Origin: Paucibacter_B soli
Lineage (GTDB): Bacteria > Pseudomonadota > Gammaproteobacteria > Burkholderiales > Burkholderiaceae_C
DNA: 64,000 bases
Direction: 5' to 3'
Assembly (NCBI RefSeq): GCF_037482845.1
Contig: NZ_JBBHJW010000003.1
Coordinates: 1-64,000, forward strand
Both the position numbers and the translations under genes were made by a program. The notes beneath the pieces were generated by a model. The model saw only the letters and a program-made list of their open reading frames with translations. It searched no databases and was not told the DNA's origin. Each line of letters starts with the position of its first letter. The first letter of the stretch is position 1. Below, piece after piece: positions 7,954-16,290 of the stretch.

Positions 7954-9168
7954 TCACAAACGTTCGATGATGCCAGCGGCGCCTTGGCCGGCGCCCACGC
8001 ACATCGTCACCATGCCGTACTTGCCGCCAGTGCGGCGCAGGCCATGGATCACCGAGGCTGCACGGATTGCGCCGGTGGCGCCCAGCGGGTGGCCGAGCGC
8101 AATCGCGCCGCCGTTGGGGTTGACCTTGCTGCGGTCCAGCACGATGCCCTTGCTGTCGAGGTCGTTCAGCACCGCCAGCGATTGCGCGGCGAAGGCTTCA
8201 TTCAGCTCCACCCAGTCCAGGTCGGCGGCGGTGATGCCGGCCAGTTTCAGTGCCGCAGGGATGGCCTCGATCGGGCCGATGCCCATGATCTCGGGCGGCA
8301 CGCCGCGCACCGCGAAGGAGACGAAGCGGGCCAGCGGCGTGAGGCCGAAGCGCTTCACCGCGGCTTCCGAGGCCACGATCAGCGCGCCGGCGCCGTCCGA
8401 GGTCTGCGAGCTGTTGCCGGCGGTGACGCTGCCCTTGGCTGCAAACACCGGCTTGAGCTTGGCCAGGCCTTCGATCGAGGTGTCCTTGCGCGGACCTTCG
8501 TCCAGGCTCACCACGCGGCGGCGCTCGCCGATCGTGCCATCGGCCAGATTGGGCGAACGCTCGACGATCTCGAACGGCGTCATCTCGGCGGCGAAATGGC
8601 CGGCTTCCATCGCGGCCAGGGCACGGCGGTGCGACTCCAGCGCGAACTCATCCTGTGCCTCGCGGCTGATCTTCCACTGCGCGGCCACCTTCTCGGCCGT
8701 CAGGCCCATGCCGTAGGCGATGCCGACGTTCTCGTCGCGCTCGAAAATCAGCGGCGACAGCGAGGGCTTGTTGCCGCCCATCGGCACCATGCTCATCGAC
8801 TCCACGCCGCCGGCAATCATCACCTCGGCCTCGCCGACGCGGATGCGGTCGGCCGCCATCTGCAGCGCGGTGATGCCCGAGGCGCAGTAGCGGTTCACCG
8901 TCACGCCGCCCACGGTATTGGGCAGGCCGGACAGCACCGCCGCGACGCGGGCGATGTTCATGCCCTGCTCGCCTTCGGGGAAGGAGCAGCCGATGATGGC
9001 GTCTTCAATGGCGGCGGGGTCAAGACCTGGCACCTGGGCCAGCGCAGCCTGCACGGCACGCACCAGCATCTCGTCGGGGCGGGTGTTCTTGTAATAGCCC
9101 CGGCCCGACTTGCCGATCGGCAAACGGGTGGCGGCGCAGATGAATGCTTCTTGAACTTGCTTGCTCAT
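7954..9168 (-). CDS. fadA: Acetyl-CoA C-acyltransferase (thiolase)
   Basis: A 404-residue thiolase that cleaves 3-ketoacyl-CoA to acetyl-CoA and a shortened acyl-CoA, the last step of beta-oxidation. The active-site Cys is in VNRYCASGITALQ (~90), the His in NPNGGAIALGHPLGATGA and the second Cys in MVTMCVGAGQGAAGI. AAGGAA precedes the ATG. It lies 23 bp downstream of the FadN-like multifunctional protein, the expected partner. One copy of the recurring GGTCTTG motif falls within it at 9016-9034. Confidence 0.92.
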   Translation of the reverse strand: MSKQVQEAFICAATRLPIGKSGRGYYKNTRPDEMLVRAVQAALAQVPGLDPAAIEDAIIGCSFPEGEQGMNIARVAAVLSGLPNTVGGVTVNRYCASGITALQMAADRIRVGEAEVMIAGGVESMSMVPMGGNKPSLSPLIFERDENVGIAYGMGLTAEKVAAQWKISREAQDEFALESHRRALAAMEAGHFAAEMTPFEIVERSPNLADGTIGERRRVVSLDEGPRKDTSIEGLAKLKPVFAAKGSVTAGNSSQTSDGAGALIVASEAAVKRFGLTPLARFVSFAVRGVPPEIMGIGPIEAIPAALKLAGITAADLDWVELNEAFAAQSLAVLNDLDSKGIVLDRSKVNPNGGAIALGHPLGATGAIRAASVIHGLRRTGGKYGMVTMCVGAGQGAAGIIERL

Positions 9169-9191
9169 GATTCGATTCCTTGGTTGCCCGT

Positions 9192-11588
9192 TCAGTTGCG
9201 GACGGGCTTGCCCGTTTGCAGCATGCCCATGATGCGTTCCTGGGTCTTGGGATGCTCAAGCAGGCTGCAGAAGTGCTGGCGTTCCAGCGACATCAAATAC
9301 TCCTCGGACACCAGTGAACCGGCCTCCACCGCACCGCCGCACACCACATCGGCGATCAGGCTGGCGAGATGGAAGTCGTGCTGGCTGATGAAGCCGCCGT
9401 CGCGCATATTGGCCAGCTGGCCCTTGATGGTGGCGATGCCCGAACGGCCAGCCACCGGGAACAGCGCCTTCAGCGGCGGGCGGTAGCCCGACTCGAACAT
9501 GGCCTTGGCCTGGGCCGTGGCCACATGCAGCAGCTCGTCCTTGTTGGGCACGATCACATCGCTGTCCAGCAGGAAGCCGTTCTTCCGGGCTTCCAGTGCC
9601 GAGGTGGCGACCTTGGCGGTGGCCGCCGTGGTGAAGCCATCCTTCAGGAACATGAAGATGTCGGCGTTGGCGTTGCCGGCCGCAGCCATCTCGGCGGCGC
9701 GGCGCGCGATATAGGTCAGGCCACCGCCACCGGGGATCAGGCCCACGCCCACTTCCACCAGGCCGACATAGCTTTCCATATGCGCGACCCGGCGTGCGCA
9801 ATGCACCGCCAGCTCGGCGCCGCCGCCCAGGGCCAGGCCGCGCATCGCGGCGACCACCGGCACATTGGCGTAGCGCAGGCGCAGCATCATGTCCTGCAGC
9901 TTCTTCTCTTCAGGCGCGATGCCCTTGGCGCCCTTGCTCATGAAGACCGGCATCAGCGCTTCCAGATTGGCGCCGGCCGAGAACACATCATCGGGCGACC
10001 AGATCACCAGGCCCTTGTACTGCGCCTCGGCAATCTCCACCGCCTTCAGCAGGCCCTCGGTCACCGTCGGGCTGATGAGGTGCAGCTTGGCGGTAATCGA
10101 CGCGATCACGACCTCGTTGTCCAGCGTCCAGACGCGCACTTCCTCGTTCTTGAAGAGCTCGGTGCCGGCCTTCAGCGGCTCGGCCGCACCCTCGCCCACC
10201 AGGGCCTCGGGGAAGGCCTGACGCTCGTACACCGGCAGCTTGGCGCGCGGCTTGAAGCGGCCCTCGGCGGCGCTCCAGGAACCGTTCACGCTGTGCACGC
10301 CGCCGTTCTCGGCCACCGGGCCTTCGCTCACCCAGGCGGGCAGCGGGGCGCTGCTGAGGGTCTTGCCCTCGGCAATGTCCGCGGCGATCCATTCGGCCAC
10401 CTGCTTCCAGCCGGCCGCCTGCCAGAGCTCGAACGGACCCTGTTGCGAGCCGAAGCCCCAGCGCATCGCGAAGTCGATTTCGCGCGCGGTGTCGGCCACG
10501 CTGGCCAGATGCACGGCCACATAGTGGAAGCTGTCGCGCAGGATGGACCAGAGGAACTGGGCCTGCGGATTGCTCGATTCACGGAGCAGCTTGATGCGCT
10601 CGGCCGCCGGCTTCTTCAGCATGCGGGCCACGATCTCGTCGGCCTTCTTGCCGCCGGCCACGTATTCGCCGGTGCTGAAGTCCAGGCGCTGGATGTCCTT
10701 GCCTACCTTCTTGTAGAAGCCGCCGCCACTCTTCTGGCCCAGCGCGCCCTTCTCGATCAGGCCGGCCAGCACCTTGGGCGTGGCGTAGATCGAGTAAAAA
10801 GGATCGTCCTGCAGGTTGTCCTGCATGGTCTTCACCACATGCGCCATGGTGTCCAGGCCCACCACGTCGGCGGTGCGGAAGGTGCCGCTGGAGGCGCGGC
10901 CGAGCTTCTTGCCGGTCAGGTCGTCCACCACGTCCACCGAGAGACCGAACTTCTCGGCCTCGATCATGGTGGCCATCATGCCGGCGATGCCGACCCGATT
11001 CGCCACGAAGTTAGGCGTGTCGTTGGCACGCACCACGCCCTTGCCAACCGCGGTGGTGACAAAGCTCTCGAGTTGATCGATCACTTCCGGACGCGTGGTC
11101 GGGGTGTTGATCAGCTCCACCAGGTACATATAGCGCGGCGGGTTGAAGAAATGGATGCCGCAGAAGCGCGGCTTGATTTCTTCGGGCAGCACTTCGCTGA
11201 GCTTGGTGATCGAGAGGCCCGAGGTGTTCGAGGCCACGATGGCGTGCGGCGCGATGAAGGGGGCGATCTTCTTGTAGAGATCGAGCTTCCAGTCCATGCG
11301 CTCGGCAATCGCCTCGATGATGAGGTCGCAATCGCGCAGCTGCTCGAGGTGTTCCTCGTAATTGGCCTGGCCGATCAGGGCCGCATCGGCCGCGTCGCCC
11401 AGGGGCGCGGGCTTGAGCTTCTTCAGGCCGTCGACCGCCTTGCTGACGATGCCATTCTTGGGGCCTTCCTTGGCCGGCAGATCGAACAGCACCACGGGCA
11501 CCTTGACGTTGACCAGATGCGCAGCGATCTGCGCACCCATCACGCCAGCGCCGAGCACGGCGACTTTGCGAACTTGGAATCGACTCAC
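9192..11588 (-). CDS. 3-hydroxyacyl-CoA dehydrogenase / enoyl-CoA hydratase (FadN-type)
   Basis: A 798-residue fusion with the dehydrogenase first. The NAD-binding motif VAVLGAGVMGAQIA is at residues 9-22, SNTSGLSI and GIHFFNPP are in the N-terminal half, and the C-terminal crotonase domain (~500-690) has FSAGANLEAL and LALGGGAELAVH. This order (dehydrogenase then hydratase) is that of Bacillus FadN, not E. coli FadB. It hydrates and oxidises acyl-CoA intermediates before the thiolase. The GTG at 11588 is preferred because AAGGA lies 7 bases upstream and VSRFQVRKVAVLGAG is the natural N-terminus; a start nine codons upstream is possible. Confidence 0.9.
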   Translation of the reverse strand: MSRFQVRKVAVLGAGVMGAQIAAHLVNVKVPVVLFDLPAKEGPKNGIVSKAVDGLKKLKPAPLGDAADAALIGQANYEEHLEQLRDCDLIIEAIAERMDWKLDLYKKIAPFIAPHAIVASNTSGLSITKLSEVLPEEIKPRFCGIHFFNPPRYMYLVELINTPTTRPEVIDQLESFVTTAVGKGVVRANDTPNFVANRVGIAGMMATMIEAEKFGLSVDVVDDLTGKKLGRASSGTFRTADVVGLDTMAHVVKTMQDNLQDDPFYSIYATPKVLAGLIEKGALGQKSGGGFYKKVGKDIQRLDFSTGEYVAGGKKADEIVARMLKKPAAERIKLLRESSNPQAQFLWSILRDSFHYVAVHLASVADTAREIDFAMRWGFGSQQGPFELWQAAGWKQVAEWIAADIAEGKTLSSAPLPAWVSEGPVAENGGVHSVNGSWSAAEGRFKPRAKLPVYERQAFPEALVGEGAAEPLKAGTELFKNEEVRVWTLDNEVVIASITAKLHLISPTVTEGLLKAVEIAEAQYKGLVIWSPDDVFSAGANLEALMPVFMSKGAKGIAPEEKKLQDMMLRLRYANVPVVAAMRGLALGGGAELAVHCARRVAHMESYVGLVEVGVGLIPGGGGLTYIARRAAEMAAAGNANADIFMFLKDGFTTAATAKVATSALEARKNGFLLDSDVIVPNKDELLHVATAQAKAMFESGYRPPLKALFPVAGRSGIATIKGQLANMRDGGFISQHDFHLASLIADVVCGGAVEAGSLVSEEYLMSLERQHFCSLLEHPKTQERIMGMLQTGKPVRN

Positions 11589-11631
11589 GATAAATCCTTG
11601 GTTATGTTGACGCACAGCGAGGTCGGTCTAG

Positions 11632-12075
11632 TCACTCGACTCGCTTCCATTCACGTGTTTGATACAGAAAGCCGATATAGCCACGAACCTTTAGCACCTT
11701 GCCCTCATCTGCGAGTTGCATGCGCATCTTCTTGTAGACCTTGCCCTCATCCGGTTTGACGATCTCGGTGCCATACCAAATCGACTTGTCGTCCTGATCC
11801 TGCTTAGCGCCGGAAAAGATCACCATGCCTAGAATCGGCTGGTTCTTGCGATCACCCTCGCACTTGTCGCACTTGGCGTCTTGCCTCGACGCATCGAATA
11901 TTTTTTCGATCTTGCCCTGATAGACACCCCCAGACTCGACCACGCGCACCAAGGACTTCTCGGTCTTGCCATCGTCATCAAAGGTTTTCCATAGGCCCAC
12001 TGGGCTGATCTGTGCCTGCACAAGGCTGACAACAAGACTCAGGGCGGCGGCGGCGAACAAGGCTTTTTTCTTCAT
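11632..12075 (-). CDS. DUF2147 family exported protein
   Basis: A 147-residue protein with signal peptide MKKKALFAAAALSLVVSLVQ ending around AQ. The mature region has the DUF2147 pattern: PVGLWKTFDDDGKTEKSLVR near the start, GMVIFSGAKQDQDD in the middle and LKVRGYIGFLYQTREWKRVE at the end. A Cys pair (CDKCEGD) is present. Function is unknown; relatives are small periplasmic beta-sheet proteins. It lies between the acyl-CoA dehydrogenase and the FadN-type gene in the same direction, which is unusual company for a periplasmic protein. Confidence 0.82.
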   Translation of the reverse strand: MKKKALFAAAALSLVVSLVQAQISPVGLWKTFDDDGKTEKSLVRVVESGGVYQGKIEKIFDASRQDAKCDKCEGDRKNQPILGMVIFSGAKQDQDDKSIWYGTEIVKPDEGKVYKKMRMQLADEGKVLKVRGYIGFLYQTREWKRVE

Positions 12076-12138
12076 GGGGTCGGTCTCCTGAATGTTGTGG
12101 GGCCCGCCTCTGCCGGGCGGACCTTGGGTTGCGGCTTC

Positions 12139-13929
12139 TTAGAACAAGGCTTCTTCCATCTCCATCAGAGGCTGCAGACCGGCGCGCGCGGTACGGATCA
12201 GCGTGGCGGTCTCGGGCAGCAGCTTCGCAAAATAGAAGCGCGCCGTCGAGAGCTTGGCGGTGTAGAAGGGGTCGCCGCCGTCCTTTTTCTCCAGCGCCAG
12301 CTTGGCCATGCGGGCCCAGAAGTAGGCGAAGGTCAGGTGACCCACCACGCGCAGATAGTCCACCGCGGCGGCGCCCACCTCGTCGGGGTTCTGGAAGGCC
12401 TTCATGCCGATCTCGGTGGTCAGCTTGGTGACCTTGTCGCCGATGTCGGCCAGCGGGTTGATGAACTCCTGCATCGCCTCGTTGGTGCCCTCTTCCTCGA
12501 CGAAGGCGGCGATCTTCTTGCCGAAGGCCTTGAGCTTCTTGCCGTTGTCGCCCAGCACCTTGCGGCCCAGCAGGTCGAGCGACTGGATGGTGTTGGTGCC
12601 CTCGTAAATCATGTTGATGCGGGCATCGCGCACGAACTGCTCCATGCCCCATTCATGGATGAAGCCATGGCCGCCGAACACCTGCATGCAGTGCGAGGTG
12701 GCGATCCAGCCGTTGTCGGTCAGGAAGGCCTTGATGATGGGCGTCAGCAGCGCCACTTCGTCTTCGCATTCCTTGCGCTCGTCCTCGTCGTCCGAGGCCA
12801 GGGCCATGTCCAGCTGCAGCGCCACATAGGTGGCCAGGGCGCGGCCGCCCTCGGCATAGGCGCGCGCGGTCAGCAGCATCTTGCGCACATCGGGGTGCAC
12901 GATGATGGGGTCGGCGGCCTTGTCGGGTGCCTTGGGGCCGGACAGGGCGCGCATCTGGATGCGATCCTTGGCATAGGCCACGGCGTTCTGGTAGGCCACC
13001 TCGGTGAGGCCCAGCGACTGGTTGCCCACGCCCAGGCGCGCCGCATTCATCATCACGAACATCGCGGCCAGGCCCTTGTTGGGCTCGCCCACCATGGTGC
13101 CCACGGCGCCGTCCAGCACGATCTGCGCGGTGGCGTTGCCATGGATGCCCATCTTGTGCTCGAGGCCGCCGCAATACACGCCGTTGCGCGCGCCCAGCGT
13201 GCCGTCGGCGTTCACATTGAACTTGGGCACGATGAAGAGCGAGATACCCTTGGAGCCGGCCGGTGCGTCCGGCAGACGCGCCAGCACCAGGTGCACGATG
13301 TTGGCGGCCAGGTCATGCTCGCCGGCCGAGATGAAGATCTTCTGGCCGGTGATCTTGTAGGTGCCGTCGGCCTGCGGTTCGGCCTTGGAGCGCAGCAGGC
13401 CCAGGTCGGTGCCGCAATGCGGTTCGGTCAGGCACATGGTGCCGGTCCACTCGCCGCTGGTGAGCTTGGGCAGGTAGACGCTCTTCTGCTCGGGCGTGCC
13501 ATGGGCATGCAGGGCCTCGTAGGCGCCATGGCTCAGGCCGGGATACATGGTCCAGGCCTGGTTGGCCGAATTCAGCATCTCGTAGAAGCTCTGGTTCACG
13601 ATCACCGGCAGGCCCTGGCCGCCGTATTCCGGGTCGCAACCCAGCGCCGGCCAGCCGCCTTCCACATACTTGGCATAGGCTTCCTTGAAGCCCTTGGGGG
13701 CCGTGACTTCGTGAGTGCTCTTGTCGAGCACGCAGCCCTCGGCATCGCCGCTGAGATTGATCGGCGCGATCACCTCGGCGCAGAACTTGCCGCCCTCCTC
13801 CAGCACCGCATTGATGGTGTCTTCATCGATGTCGGCATGCTTGGGGCAAAGCTTCAACTCGTCGACGACATGCAGCAGTTCGTGCATCACGAACTTCATG
13901 TCGCGCAGGGGCGGGTTGTACTGAGGCAT
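12139..13929 (-). CDS. Acyl-CoA dehydrogenase (long, FadE5/DmdC-like class)
   Basis: A 596-residue flavoenzyme, longer than classical acyl-CoA dehydrogenases because of an N-terminal extension (MPQYNPPLRDMKFVMHELL) and an extra C-terminal helical domain. Core motifs include GTMCLTEPHCGTDLG (flavin and substrate contacts), ITGQKIFISAGEHD and QVFGGHGFIHEWGMEQFVRD. The catalytic Glu is in MIYEGTNTIQSLDLLGRK. It catalyses the first oxidation of beta-oxidation. AGGAG precedes the ATG. With the hydratase/dehydrogenase and thiolase downstream and a TetR gene upstream it forms a fatty-acid degradation block. Confidence 0.92.
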   Translation of the reverse strand: MPQYNPPLRDMKFVMHELLHVVDELKLCPKHADIDEDTINAVLEEGGKFCAEVIAPINLSGDAEGCVLDKSTHEVTAPKGFKEAYAKYVEGGWPALGCDPEYGGQGLPVIVNQSFYEMLNSANQAWTMYPGLSHGAYEALHAHGTPEQKSVYLPKLTSGEWTGTMCLTEPHCGTDLGLLRSKAEPQADGTYKITGQKIFISAGEHDLAANIVHLVLARLPDAPAGSKGISLFIVPKFNVNADGTLGARNGVYCGGLEHKMGIHGNATAQIVLDGAVGTMVGEPNKGLAAMFVMMNAARLGVGNQSLGLTEVAYQNAVAYAKDRIQMRALSGPKAPDKAADPIIVHPDVRKMLLTARAYAEGGRALATYVALQLDMALASDDEDERKECEDEVALLTPIIKAFLTDNGWIATSHCMQVFGGHGFIHEWGMEQFVRDARINMIYEGTNTIQSLDLLGRKVLGDNGKKLKAFGKKIAAFVEEEGTNEAMQEFINPLADIGDKVTKLTTEIGMKAFQNPDEVGAAAVDYLRVVGHLTFAYFWARMAKLALEKKDGGDPFYTAKLSTARFYFAKLLPETATLIRTARAGLQPLMEMEEALF

Positions 13930-13970
13930 GTGGAGCTCCTGAAGTGGGCTTGTGGTGATGAGAGAAAAGA

Positions 13971-14744
13971 TCAGGGCCGCTTCTTGATAGCGATGGGCGC
14001 GGCGGCTGACTTGCGGCTGTGCTCGCGGTCGGCCTTGAGGCCGGCCGGCGTGGCATAGGACTGGATGGCGCGCTCGAAGCCGGCCTCGGCGCGCCCGATG
14101 GCGCCGGGGCTGCGCATGAAGCGCGCGTCGTGATGCAGGGACAGGATCAGACCGTGCAGCTCGAACAGGATCTGCTCGACGTCGGCATCGGCCTTCAGGT
14201 GCCCGACCTCCTTGGCCAGCACGATGGCGCGGTGCAGGGCGGCATGCCAGGCCTTCACCATCGAGACCAGGGCGTCGCGCACCGGGCCGGGCCGGTCGTC
14301 GAACTCGACCGCGCCGCTGATATAGATGCAGCCCGAATCGATCTCCACCGAGACGCGCCGCACCCAGCGCTCGTAAAGCGCGCGCAGGCGCGGCAGGCCG
14401 CGGGCCTCGCGGATCGCGGTGAAGAACACCTCTTCCTCGAACTTGGCGTGATACTCGCGCACCACCGCAATCTGCAGTTCCTCGCGCGAACCGAAGTGGG
14501 CGAACACGCCCGACTTGCTCATCTTGGTGACGTCGGCCAGGGCGCCGATCGACAGACCCTCCAGGCCCATATGCGAGGCCAAGCCCAGCGCGGCCTCAAG
14601 AATCGCGGCGCGCGTCTGCTGGCCCTTTTGCAGCGAACGCACGGCACGGCGCGGCGCCACTGCTTTTGCAGCAGCAGCGTTGCGGGTGCTGGGGTCTGGC
14701 GTAGCGGTCAAGGCAGGTCCTGGGGGTTTTGGCGCAGCTTGCAT
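13971..14744 (-). CDS. TetR/AcrR-family regulator of the adjacent beta-oxidation genes
   Basis: A 257-residue protein with an unstructured Pro/Ala-rich N-terminal tail of about 40 residues. The TetR helix-turn-helix follows (LSIGALADVTKMSKSGVFAH, ~64-83) and then a C-terminal ligand domain. It is the first gene of the block leading into the acyl-CoA dehydrogenase, 41 bp away. An inverted repeat lies just upstream of its ATG (see 14753-14764), so autorepression relieved by an acyl-CoA ligand is likely by analogy with fatty-acid TetR regulators. The ATG at 14744 is used; the longer reading frame upstream would cover the operator. Confidence 0.85.
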   Translation of the reverse strand: MQAAPKPPGPALTATPDPSTRNAAAAKAVAPRRAVRSLQKGQQTRAAILEAALGLASHMGLEGLSIGALADVTKMSKSGVFAHFGSREELQIAVVREYHAKFEEEVFFTAIREARGLPRLRALYERWVRRVSVEIDSGCIYISGAVEFDDRPGPVRDALVSMVKAWHAALHRAIVLAKEVGHLKADADVEQILFELHGLILSLHHDARFMRSPGAIGRAEAGFERAIQSYATPAGLKADREHSRKSAAAPIAIKKRP

Positions 14745-14752
14745 AATAAAAC

Positions 14753-14764
14753 GAACGGTCGTTC
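14753..14764. promoter_or_regulatory. Putative TetR operator
   Basis: Perfect 5 bp arms GAACG and CGTTC flank a 2-base centre, within ACGAACGGTCGTTCT. The left end lies 8 bases from the start codon of the minus-strand TetR gene, where bound repressor would block initiation. The same gap carries the divergent HNH nuclease gene, about 175 bp away. The form is typical of TetR/AcrR operators; binding has not been shown here. Confidence 0.7.
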
Positions 14765-14937
14765 TATTTTTGCCCAAAAGCCAAGCCTGGCAAGCCGGGT
14801 TTTGTCGCAAGTTCTAGGGGAAGCCGCCTAGAACCGCACGTTTGATGGGCCATTCGGCCGCGCCGAGCCTGGCCCTGCGAGCAAGGCTTGAGTTAGCGCG
14901 CACTAATGCAGTACGCTGCGGGCAGGAGGTCAACGCT

Positions 14938-15495
14938 GTGGATGTGCTGCAACTTGATATCTCGGGCAGACCGCAAGCCTGGATCACGACCAAGGAAGCC
15001 GCCGTGATCTATGCCAGCGACGGCGTGGCCTGGACGCTGGGCGACCCCTGCCATGTCTTGCGCGGCGGCCTGCAGCGCCGCACCGGCATGCAATCGCGCA
15101 TCGAGGTGCATCCCATCATCGCGGTACGCGGCGCCGTGCCCTCGCGCGCCTGGCGCCAGGCGCCCGCCCTCTCCAATCCCAAGCTGTTCGCGCGCGACCG
15201 CTACGTCTGCGCCTACTGCGGCCACAGCCATCATCCCGACGACCTGACCCGCGAGCACATCGTTCCCAGCTCGCGCGGCGGCTACGACAGCTGGATGAAC
15301 TGCATCACCGCCTGCAAGAGCTGCAACGGCCGCAAGGGCAACCGCATGCCCGAGGAGGCCCATATGAGCCTGCTCTACCTGCCCTATGTGCCCAGCCTGC
15401 ACGAGGACATGATTCTGCGCGGCCGCCGCATCCTGGCCGACCAGATGGAGTTCCTGCTCGCCAGCGTGCCGCGCTCAAGCCGCCTGCATGCGTAG
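14938..15495 (+). CDS. HNH endonuclease family protein
   Basis: A 185-residue protein with a zinc-binding HNH module in the C-terminal half. It reads YVCAYCGHSHHPDDL (CxxC at ~90), REHIVPSSRGG (active-site His ~106), then Asn and CKSCNGRKGNR (second CxxC). The N-terminal 80 residues (VDVLQLDISGRPQAWITTKE) are typical of stand-alone HNH proteins widespread in betaproteobacteria, whose role is unclear. I chose the GTG at 14938 because a full AGGAGG lies about 9 bases upstream; an ATG at 14845 lacks such support. It is not linked to any mobile or defence genes here. Confidence 0.82.
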   Translation: MDVLQLDISGRPQAWITTKEAAVIYASDGVAWTLGDPCHVLRGGLQRRTGMQSRIEVHPIIAVRGAVPSRAWRQAPALSNPKLFARDRYVCAYCGHSHHPDDLTREHIVPSSRGGYDSWMNCITACKSCNGRKGNRMPEEAHMSLLYLPYVPSLHEDMILRGRRILADQMEFLLASVPRSSRLHA

Positions 15496-15599
15496 ACAGG
15501 TCCCATGACCTCGGTCATGGCCGCCGGTAAAGACGTGTAATCGGGTCAACGCCCAAGCCCGCGGCAACGTTGGGCTTCCACGACTTATCCGGAGGAACC

Positions 15600-16085
15600 A
15601 TGCCCATCAAGAAACTGATCGCCGCCGCCGCCGTGGCGGCCCTGGCCGCCTGCTCGACCACCAGCCCCGACGTGGTGCAGCGCGGCGACGCACAGCGCAT
15701 GTCTCAGGTGCAGGATGCCACCGTGCTATCGATCCACCCCGTGACCGTGGACGGCAGCCAGAGCGGCGCCGGCGCCGTTACCGGCGGTGTGATCGGCGCA
15801 GTGGCGGGCTCCAGCGTCGGTGGTCGCCGCGAGGGCCAGGTTGTGGGCGTGCTGGGCGCCGTGGCCGGTGCGGTGATAGGCAACGCTATCGAGCGCAACG
15901 CCACTCGCGAGGAAGCGGTCGAGATCCTGCTGCAGTTGCGCAATGGCGAGCGTCGCTCGGTGGTGCAGGCCAAGGCCGGCGAAACCATCATGGCCGGCGA
16001 CGCCGTGGTGCTGGTGACCACCGGCGGCAAGACGCGCGTGACGCGGGCGCCGGCTGTGGCGCCGGCGCCTGCGCCCGCACACTGA
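15600..16085 (+). CDS. Glycine-zipper (17 kDa surface antigen/SlyB-type) outer membrane lipoprotein
   Basis: A 161-residue lipoprotein. The signal MPIKKLIAAAAVAALAAC ends at a lipobox Cys (residue 18). The middle has a glycine-zipper hairpin (GAVTGGVIGAVAGSSVGG and GVLGAVAGAVIGNAIE) that should insert in or lie on a membrane. A small beta domain and an Ala/Pro tail end the protein. Relatives (SlyB, Pcp) sit in the outer membrane. GGAGG lies 5 bases before the ATG, and a strong terminator follows at 16105. Confidence 0.88.
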   Translation: MPIKKLIAAAAVAALAACSTTSPDVVQRGDAQRMSQVQDATVLSIHPVTVDGSQSGAGAVTGGVIGAVAGSSVGGRREGQVVGVLGAVAGAVIGNAIERNATREEAVEILLQLRNGERRSVVQAKAGETIMAGDAVVLVTTGGKTRVTRAPAVAPAPAPAH

Positions 16086-16104
16086 TCGTCCGCTCAGAAG
16101 CAAG

Positions 16105-16139
16105 AAGGGCTTGGCAGATTCGCCAAGCCCTTTGTGTTT
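16105..16139. terminator. Intrinsic terminator (likely bidirectional)
   Basis: A perfect 11 bp stem AAGGGCTTGGC / GCCAAGCCCTT with a 6-base loop is followed by TTTGTGTTTG. It ends the glycine-zipper lipoprotein gene on the plus strand and lies 16 bases past the tRNA on the minus strand. Confidence 0.85.
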
Positions 16140-16154
16140 GCTGAGGGAGATGTC

Positions 16155-16231
16155 TGGTAGGCCGTGCAGGACTTGAACCTGCGACCAAAGGATTATGAGT
16201 CCTCTGCTCTAACCAACTGAGCTAACGGCCC
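16155..16231 (-). tRNA. tRNA with CAU anticodon, probably tRNA-Ile2 (lysidine-modified)
   Basis: The minus strand reads as a complete cloverleaf of 77 bases with encoded CCA. The acceptor is GGGCCGT/ACGGCCT (first pair G-U), the anticodon loop is CTCATAA with anticodon CAU, and the T-loop is GTTCAAGTC. The sequence around the anticodon and variable loop (TTTGGTCGCAGG) is closer to the E. coli minor isoleucine tRNA than to elongator tRNA-Met, so a TilS-modified tRNA-Ile2 is my preference. It lies directly downstream of hrcA on the same strand. Confidence 0.85.
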
Positions 16232-16290
16232 TGAGTAAGAAACTGCCCTGGCCGGCGCCAGGAGCGCGGATTGTATAGGGCAGTTCGGCC

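Noticed and set aside
9369..11759. A 796-codon open frame antisense to the FadN-type gene, and similar long antisense frames throughout
   Set aside because: They mirror the codon pattern of the real genes in GC-rich DNA, have low-complexity His/Gln/Arg/Ala-rich translations and no recognisable domain or ribosome site.
16155..16231. Annotation as elongator tRNA-Met
   Set aside because: The anticodon fits both, but the variable region and T-arm are closer to tRNA-Ile2. Not excluded.
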